Assembly: GCA_934590505.1 (NCBI GenBank)
Contig: CAKTPC010000077.1
Span: 1 to 9,869 of the forward strand
Source: an uncultured Oscillospiraceae bacterium
Lineage (GTDB): Bacteria; Bacillota; Clostridia; Oscillospirales; Oscillospiraceae
Direction: 5' to 3'
DNA length: 9,869 nt
The position numbers and the translations under genes are program-made. The notes below the pieces were generated by a model. It was not told where the DNA came from. It saw nothing but the letters and a program-made list of their open reading frames with translations, and searched no databases. This document shows, in pieces, positions 6,110 through 9,869 of this stretch. The stretch's first letter is position 1, and each line of letters starts with the position of its first letter.

Positions 6110-6138
6110 ACACGGTGCGCGTAAACAGTGCACCGTGT
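6110..6138 (+). terminator. Hairpin after the anti-sigma gene, possible first terminator
   Basis: The stem ACACGGTGC (6110-6118) pairs with GCACCGTGT (6130-6138), extended inward by a G-U pair and a C-G pair, around the loop GTAAACA. The nearest T-run (6144-6147) is five bases away, so termination here may be weak. The left arm also resembles GACACGGT at 6085-6092 at the stop codon. Confidence 0.45.
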
Positions 6139-6147
6139 TCGGCTTTT

Positions 6148-6181
6148 CTATCCAACAAAGTAGACTTTTTGGATAGTTTTT
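6148..6181 (+). terminator. Intrinsic terminator closing the trmB-to-anti-sigma run
   Basis: CTATCCAA (6148-6155) pairs with TTGGATAG (6169-6176). The interior AAAG/CTTT can extend the stem past one bulged C. TTTTT (6177-6181) follows directly. The stem is AT-rich but the arrangement is classic. It ends just four bases before the rex promoter -35 box. Confidence 0.75.
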
Positions 6182-6184
6182 CAC

Positions 6185-6228
6185 TTGATATTGCTCTTTT
6201 TGTGTGTTAGAATCAAGACATATATAAT
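6185..6228 (+). promoter_or_regulatory. Overlapping sigma-A promoters of rex
   Basis: TTGATA (6185-6190), a 17-bp spacer and TAGAAT (6208-6213) form a good promoter. A second candidate shifted by 15 bp is TTGTGT (6200-6205), 17 bp, TATAAT (6223-6228). Both would give leaders of about 40-60 nt before the GTG start. No Rex-box palindrome of the TTGTTAANNNNTTAACAA type is seen over either, so self-repression by the usual site is not evident. Confidence 0.75.
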
Positions 6229-6233
6229 GAGCT

Positions 6234-6251
6234 AAGATTCTGTGAAATCTT
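6234..6251. promoter_or_regulatory. 18-bp inverted repeat in the rex leader
   Basis: AAGATT-CTGTGA-AATCTT: two perfect 6-bp arms around a 6-bp centre, just downstream of the predicted start sites and 26 bp before the GTG. Its length equals that of a Rex box but the bases differ. It could be an operator or a weak leader hairpin. Confidence 0.4.
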
Positions 6252-6276
6252 CAGGCATCAGTAAGGAGAAGATCAC

Positions 6277-6948
6277 GTGAAGAGACTTAAGGTTTCAAAT
6301 AATGTTATTCGGCGTCTGCCCCGCTACCTCCGCAAGCTCGATGAGCTTACCGAAAACGGCATCAGCCGCATTTCGTCCTTCGAGCTTGGGCACCAGCTTG
6401 GGCTGACCCCGTCGCAGATCCGTCAGGATTTCAGCTGCTTCGGCGAGTTTGGCCAGCAGGGTTACGGATATAATGTCCCCGCGCTTCGTGCGCAGATCGC
6501 ATCCATTCTCGGTATGGACAGGGGCTTCACCGCCGTTCTCGTTGGCGTCGGCAATATCGGCCACGCGCTGATGGATAACTTCTGCTTTGCGGAATGGGGC
6601 TTCAATCTTGTCGCCGCTTTCGATATAAAGCCCGAAGTGATCGGCACCACATTTAACGACGTTCCCATTCACGGGATGGATGAGCTCGAGGATTACCTCG
6701 CCGCAAACCATGTCGACGTGGCAGTGCTCACCGTTCCCAAAGAGGCCGCCATCGCCGTTACCAAGCGCCTTACCGACAACGGCGTTGACGCGATCTGGAA
6801 CTTCACCAATCTCGAGCTTACCGAGCCCAACAGCAGCACTATCGTTGAGAACATCCACTTCTCCGACAGTCTGCTGTCCCTGAGCTATTTTGTCTCCGAG
6901 CGCAGAGACGAGAACGCCGCCAGAGCCGCCAGAGCCGAAAAGCAGTAA
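6277..6948 (+). CDS. rex: Redox-sensing transcriptional repressor Rex
   Basis: A cytoplasmic dimeric repressor that reads the NADH/NAD+ ratio; NADH binding releases it from DNA, derepressing fermentation and other NADH-using genes. It has 223 residues, close to family length. The N-terminal winged helix covers about 7-75: RRLPRYLRKLDEL, then ISSFELGHQLGLTPSQIRQDFSCFGEFGQQGYGY. The Rossmann NAD(H) fold follows, with GVGNIG at 90-95 and AFD with D116 at the end of the second strand, the acidic residue expected to hold the adenine ribose. NFTNLELTEP (175-184) and the C-terminal swap helix near 196-209 (DSLLSLSYFV) are also typical. It starts at GTG with AAGGAG (6263-6268) 8 nt upstream. It stands alone, with its own promoter and a strong terminator. 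The tail after about 210 is Ala/Arg-rich and not conserved. Its presence fits an anaerobic, fermentative Firmicute. Confidence 0.96.
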   Translation: MKRLKVSNNVIRRLPRYLRKLDELTENGISRISSFELGHQLGLTPSQIRQDFSCFGEFGQQGYGYNVPALRAQIASILGMDRGFTAVLVGVGNIGHALMDNFCFAEWGFNLVAAFDIKPEVIGTTFNDVPIHGMDELEDYLAANHVDVAVLTVPKEAAIAVTKRLTDNGVDAIWNFTNLELTEPNSSTIVENIHFSDSLLSLSYFVSERRDENAARAARAEKQ

Positions 6949-6967
6949 GCATTATAGGATAATGAAC

Positions 6968-6999
6968 AAAAAGGCATTGACTCAGTCAATGCCTTTTTT
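6968..6999 (+). terminator. Intrinsic terminator after rex
   Basis: AAAAAGGCATTGAC (6968-6981) pairs perfectly with GTCAATGCCTTTTT (6985-6998) around a TCA loop, with a run of six T at 6994-6999. It is strong and nearly symmetric. Confidence 0.93.
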
Positions 7000-7011
7000 G
7001 AACCGATAAAT

Positions 7012-7029
7012 TCCCGGCCCGCGCCGGGA
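7012..7029 (+). promoter_or_regulatory. GC-rich hairpin abutting the HAD ribosome binding site
   Basis: TCCCGGC (7012-7018) pairs with GCCGGGA (7023-7029) around the loop CCGC, seven perfect pairs without a T-run. The ribosome binding site GAGAGAGGA begins at its last bases and the ATG is at 7043. Only 43 bp separate the rex terminator from this start, and no good promoter is visible in them. It may tune translation or stabilise a 5' end. Confidence 0.5.
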
Positions 7030-7042
7030 GAGAGGAACAGCT

Positions 7043-7696
7043 ATGAGCATAGACGGAATAATTTTTGACCTTGACGGCACACTGTGGGACTCCTGCCGCA
7101 TCGTCGCCGAGAGCTGGGGGTATACTCTGCGCACAAAATACGGCGCACAGCATGCTCCGTCTGAGGCGGAGGTACGCTCCGTGATGGGGCTCACCGTCGC
7201 GCAGATATCCGAAAGGCTATTCTCCGAATACGGCGAGCGCGCCCTTGAGATATGCCGTAACTGCATCCATGAGGAGAACGCTTACCTCGCTGCGCATGGC
7301 GGCGGCGTGCCATACCCCGGCCTTGAGGAGCTGCTGCGCAGGCTCTCCGAGCGCTGCGGGCTGTACATCGTCAGCAACTGCATTGACGGCTATATCCAGT
7401 GCTTTCTTGGCTGTACCGGTCTCGGCAAATATATAAAGGACTTCGAGTGCGAGGGCGTGACCGGCATGAAGAAGGCGGACAACATCGCCCTCATCGCGCA
7501 CCGCAACGGCTTAAGGCGGTATATATACGTCGGCGACACTGCCTCCGACGAGGAGAGCGCTGCGCTCGCCGGCTGTCCGTTCGTTCATGCGTCATACGGC
7601 TTCGGTACGGCAAAGGCCCCCGCCGCAGTTATCGGAGCTCCGCTTGCGCTGCTCGCGGTCGTTGACACGGTAGATAAGGAGGATCAGAATGGCTGA
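7043..7696 (+). CDS. HAD-superfamily hydrolase (phosphoglycolate phosphatase-like)
   Basis: A 217-residue haloacid-dehalogenase phosphatase. Motif I is FDLDGTLWDS with nucleophile D9 and acid/base D11; motif II is VSN with S111; motif III is GMKKADN with K143 or K144; motif IV is VGDTASDEESA with D165 and D169. Residues about 15-90 form the helical C1-type cap. The overall pattern resembles Gph/PgmB-like phosphatases acting on small sugar phosphates, but the substrate cannot be assigned; the Trp in LWDS varies within the family. The ATG has a GAGAGAGGA ribosome binding site behind a GC-rich hairpin. The last 8 bp overlap the mnmE start, so the two are translationally coupled. A house-cleaning role beside a tRNA-modifying GTPase is likely incidental. 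Confidence 0.93.
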   Translation: MSIDGIIFDLDGTLWDSCRIVAESWGYTLRTKYGAQHAPSEAEVRSVMGLTVAQISERLFSEYGERALEICRNCIHEENAYLAAHGGGVPYPGLEELLRRLSERCGLYIVSNCIDGYIQCFLGCTGLGKYIKDFECEGVTGMKKADNIALIAHRNGLRRYIYVGDTASDEESAALAGCPFVHASYGFGTAKAPAAVIGAPLALLAVVDTVDKEDQNG

Positions 7697-9047
7697 CACT
7701 ATCGCGGCAATTGCGACCGGCGCGCAGGTTGCGGCCATAGGCATAATACGCATATCGGGTCCCGAGGCGCTGCCGATCATTGACCGGCTCTTCCGCCCGG
7801 CTTCCGGCAGGCTCATGTCCGAATACGAGGATAGAAAGCTCATCTACGGCAGATTGACCGATCGCGGCGGCGAGCTGCTTGACCTCTGCCTGTGCACTGT
7901 CAGCCGCGCGCCGCACAGCTACACCGGAGAGGACTCGGCAGAGCTCCAGTGCCACGGTTCGCCCACGGTGCTGCGCGCCGCGCTTGAGGAGCTGTTCCGC
8001 GTCGGTGCAAGGCAGGCGCTGCCGGGAGAGTTCACAAAGCGCGCCTTCTTAAACGGCCGCATGGAGCTTAGCTCCGCCGAAGCCGTCGCGGACATCATCG
8101 ACGCGGAGAGCATCGAGTGCGCCAAGAACGCCGCCGCACAGCTTTCGGGCGCGGTCGCCGTAAAGGCCGATAATATATATTCAGCGCTCACCGATATAAG
8201 CTCGCACTACCACGCGGTACTGGATTACCCGGACGAGGATATTGAGGACTTCCGTCTTGAAAACTATAAGCAGCAGCTCAGCTCCGCTGCAGACTCACTG
8301 CGCGCGCTGTTGGGGAGCTTTGAGCGCGGCAAGCTCATGGTCTCGGGCATCCCGGCGGCCATAGTCGGGCGGCCGAACGCCGGCAAAAGCTCACTGCTCA
8401 ATGCCCTGCTGGGTTATGAGCGTGCCATTGTCACCGACATCCCCGGCACGACGCGCGACACGATTGAGGAAAAGCTGCGTCTCGGCTCGCTGACGCTGCG
8501 TCTATGTGACACTGCCGGCATCCGCGACAGTGACGACGCCGTCGAGCGGCTCGGCGTGCACCGCAGCCGCGAGGCCATGGCACACGCCGAGCTCGTGATA
8601 GCCGTCGTGGACGGCGGCAGCGAAGTGACCGATGAGGACATGGAGATCATCCGCGCCGCAGAGCGCGCAAAGAAGGGCTTAGTTGTGCTCTCGAAGGCTG
8701 ACCTTGGCCATGTCTGCCCGCCTCCCAAGACAGTGCTGCCATGCGTCACGGTGAGCTCCGTCACCGGGCAGGGGCTTGACGAGCTGGAAGCAGCCATAAA
8801 GGCGCTCTTCCCGCTGCCTCAGGTTCCCGCAGGCGAGATACTCACGAACGCGCGTCAGGCCGAGGCTATATCCCGGGCGCTTGAAAGCATGGACGCCGCC
8901 TTTGCCGCCATGAGCGATGGCTGCACGCCAGACATAGTCCTGACCGAGACGGAGGAAGCGATGTCCGCCATAGGTGAGCTCACCGGCCGCAGCATCCGCG
9001 AGGATGTGACGAACAGGATATTTGAACGCTTCTGTGTAGGAAAGTGA
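7689..9047 (+). CDS. mnmE: tRNA uridine-5-carboxymethylaminomethyl modification GTPase MnmE
   Basis: With MnmG it adds the carboxymethylaminomethyl group to wobble U34 of certain tRNAs, using GTP hydrolysis and a tetrahydrofolate derivative. It has 452 residues, a normal length. The N-terminal folate-binding domain begins DTIAAIATGAQVAAIGIIRISG and includes SYTGEDSAELQCHG (77-90) and LPGEFTKRAFLNGRMELSSAEAVADII (111-137). The G domain is inserted in the helical domain: G1 GRPNAGKS at 227-234, G2 GTTRDT at 253-258, G3 DTAG at 274-277, and G4 SKAD at 335-338, where NKxD is usual. The C-terminus ends FCVGK with the conserved CxGK motif (C449-K452). The ATG has AAGGAGG (7676-7682) 6 nt upstream and overlaps the HAD gene by 8 bp. 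The usual neighbours mnmG and rsmG are not in the window; the acetyltransferase-like gene follows after 6 bp. Confidence 0.97.
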   Translation: MADTIAAIATGAQVAAIGIIRISGPEALPIIDRLFRPASGRLMSEYEDRKLIYGRLTDRGGELLDLCLCTVSRAPHSYTGEDSAELQCHGSPTVLRAALEELFRVGARQALPGEFTKRAFLNGRMELSSAEAVADIIDAESIECAKNAAAQLSGAVAVKADNIYSALTDISSHYHAVLDYPDEDIEDFRLENYKQQLSSAADSLRALLGSFERGKLMVSGIPAAIVGRPNAGKSSLLNALLGYERAIVTDIPGTTRDTIEEKLRLGSLTLRLCDTAGIRDSDDAVERLGVHRSREAMAHAELVIAVVDGGSEVTDEDMEIIRAAERAKKGLVVLSKADLGHVCPPPKTVLPCVTVSSVTGQGLDELEAAIKALFPLPQVPAGEILTNARQAEAISRALESMDAAFAAMSDGCTPDIVLTETEEAMSAIGELTGRSIREDVTNRIFERFCVGK

Positions 9048-9053
9048 AACAGC

Positions 9054-9710
9054 ATGAATTACAGAACTATAGACATGGATACTTTACCCCGCCGCGCGCA
9101 TTTTGAATATTTCAAAGGCCTTGCCTACCCGTATGTCGGCTTCACGGTCAATGTCGATATTACGGAGTTTCTCGCCCAGCAGAAGCGGCTCGGGCTGCCG
9201 TTTTATCTTGCGCTGGCCTACTGTGTGACCCGCGCGGCGAACAGTGTGCCGGAGTTCCGGCGGCGCATACACGGGGACGGCATCATTGAATACGACTGGT
9301 GCCACGGTTCGCATACCGTCGCCCTGTCGGATGAGACCTTCTGCTATTGCACGCTCGACTGCCGCATGCCGTTTACCGAGTATCTTCCGCGCGCTAAAGC
9401 GGCGTGGGAGTGCGCAAAGGCGGTCTCCTCCATTGAGGACGGAGAGGACGCTGACTCCCTGCTGTACTTTTCGAGCATCCCGTGGCTGAGCTTCACCTCC
9501 GTCATCCAGCCGACGCCCTCCCCTGCCGACTCTAACCCGCGCATAAACTGGGGCAAGTACTTCGGGAACAACGGGTGCACGCTGCTCCCTCTCGCGGTGC
9601 TCTGCAATCACGCGCTTGTTGATGGGCTGCACATTGCCCGGTTCTACTCTGCGCTTGACCGCGAGCTTGAGGAGCTTACGGGTCAGCTTCGCGCCGTGTC
9701 CGATAACTGA
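9054..9710 (+). CDS. Chloramphenicol acetyltransferase-like O-acyltransferase (CatA-type fold)
   Basis: A 218-residue protein matching the type A chloramphenicol acetyltransferase family along its length; members are trimeric acetyl-CoA-dependent enzymes. Family landmarks are RRAHFEYF (13-20), LPFYLALAYCVTRAANSVPEFRRRI (48-72), SSIPWLSFTS (140-149, with S146 at the place of the oxyanion-stabilising Ser) and the active-site motif NHALVDG (185-191). The catalytic base H186 and the structural D190 are kept, but the first His of the usual HHxxxDG is Asn. It starts 6 bp after the mnmE stop and may be expressed with it; TAGGAAAG (9038-9044) overlapping the mnmE end could serve as ribosome binding site. 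Chromosomal CAT-like proteins of gut Clostridia often give no known resistance, so true chloramphenicol activity should not be assumed. No clear terminator follows. Confidence 0.88.
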   Translation: MNYRTIDMDTLPRRAHFEYFKGLAYPYVGFTVNVDITEFLAQQKRLGLPFYLALAYCVTRAANSVPEFRRRIHGDGIIEYDWCHGSHTVALSDETFCYCTLDCRMPFTEYLPRAKAAWECAKAVSSIEDGEDADSLLYFSSIPWLSFTSVIQPTPSPADSNPRINWGKYFGNNGCTLLPLAVLCNHALVDGLHIARFYSALDRELEELTGQLRAVSDN

Positions 9711-9753
9711 GGATATAACCCGAGTTTTCCGTGGCATTTTGCCCGATTTACTC

Positions 9754-9782
9754 TTGACATTAGCCCCGCCGTGTGCTATCAT
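9754..9782 (+). promoter_or_regulatory. Strong promoter of the tRNA-Ser gene
   Basis: TTGACA (9754-9759), a 17-bp spacer and TATCAT (9777-9782): a perfect -35 box and a five-of-six -10 box. The predicted start is near 9789, about 13 nt before the tRNA. The region 9711-9753, after the acetyltransferase-like gene, holds no recognisable terminator beyond a 4-bp hairpin at 9733-9743. Confidence 0.85.
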
Positions 9783-9801
9783 ACTCAAGCAGCATCGGCA
9801 T

Positions 9802-9869
9802 GCAGAAGTACCCAAGAGGCCGAAGGGGCTCCCCTGCTAAGGGAGTAGGTGTCTAAAAAGCACGCGAGG
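9802..9869 (+). tRNA. tRNA-Ser (anticodon GCU), 3' end beyond the window
   Basis: The acceptor 5' strand GCAGAAG (9802-9808) is followed by TA and a D-arm resembling that of the Bacillus tRNA-Ser(GCU). The anticodon arm is CTCCC (9829-9833), loop CTGCTAA (9834-9840), GGGAG (9841-9845), placing the anticodon GCT at 9836-9838, which reads AGC/AGU serine codons. The long variable arm of class II tRNAs shows GTGT (9849-9852) pairing with GCAC (9860-9863). The window ends at the start of the T arm, so the 3' acceptor strand and any encoded CCA are not visible. Confidence 0.93.

Noticed and set aside
6200..6216. TTG...CAA ends in the rex promoter as a possible Rex box
   Set aside because: Only the outer three bases pair; the inner positions are not symmetric and the length is 17, not 18.
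9711..9753. Terminator after the acetyltransferase-like gene
   Set aside because: Only a 4-bp GGCA/TGCC hairpin at 9733-9743 without a following T-run.

Overview
The window looks like ordinary chromosome from a moderately GC-rich anaerobic member of the Clostridia (Firmicutes). I would guess the Oscillospirales/Ruminococcaceae neighbourhood, but the genus cannot be read from the sequence. The reasons are strong AGGAGG-type ribosome binding sites, sigma-A promoters with 17-bp spacers, a Rex redox repressor, a YtrA-type GntR regulator with an ABC ATPase, and a zinc-finger anti-sigma factor. There are no transposases, phage genes or CRISPR arrays, and intergenic spaces are short.

Layout. (1) Positions 1-660, minus strand: a two-gene unit of a GntR/YtrA regulator and an overlapping ABC transporter ATPase that runs off the left edge. 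Its promoter lies inside four tandem imperfect 8-bp repeats. (2) Positions 661-1480: an intergenic stretch with two perfect palindromes, then a PAP2-like membrane protein ending at a strong terminator. (3) Positions 1500-6181, plus strand: a compact five-gene run of trmB (tRNA m7G46), exoA/xth (exonuclease III), dusB (tRNA dihydrouridine), an ECF sigma factor and its membrane anti-sigma factor. Gaps and overlaps run from -7 to +19 bp, and one or two hairpins close the run. (4) Positions 6185-6999: monocistronic rex with its own promoter and terminator. (5) Positions 7000-9710: a HAD phosphatase overlapping mnmE (tRNA U34 modification), followed 6 bp later by a chloramphenicol-acetyltransferase-like protein. 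(6) Positions 9754-9869: a strong promoter driving a tRNA-Ser(GCU) gene cut by the right edge.

How the genes relate. Three protein genes modify tRNA (trmB, dusB, mnmE) and a tRNA gene lies close by, so tRNA maturation is the main housekeeping theme. The sigma/anti-sigma pair is a surface-stress switch that seems to be transcribed with these housekeeping genes. Rex senses the NADH/NAD+ ratio. I saw no clearly new multi-gene system. The best leads are the 8-bp repeat array over the GntR promoter, the palindrome cluster beside it, the unusual outer region of the anti-sigma factor, the derived PAP2-like protein, and a few non-canonical residues and leader structures.
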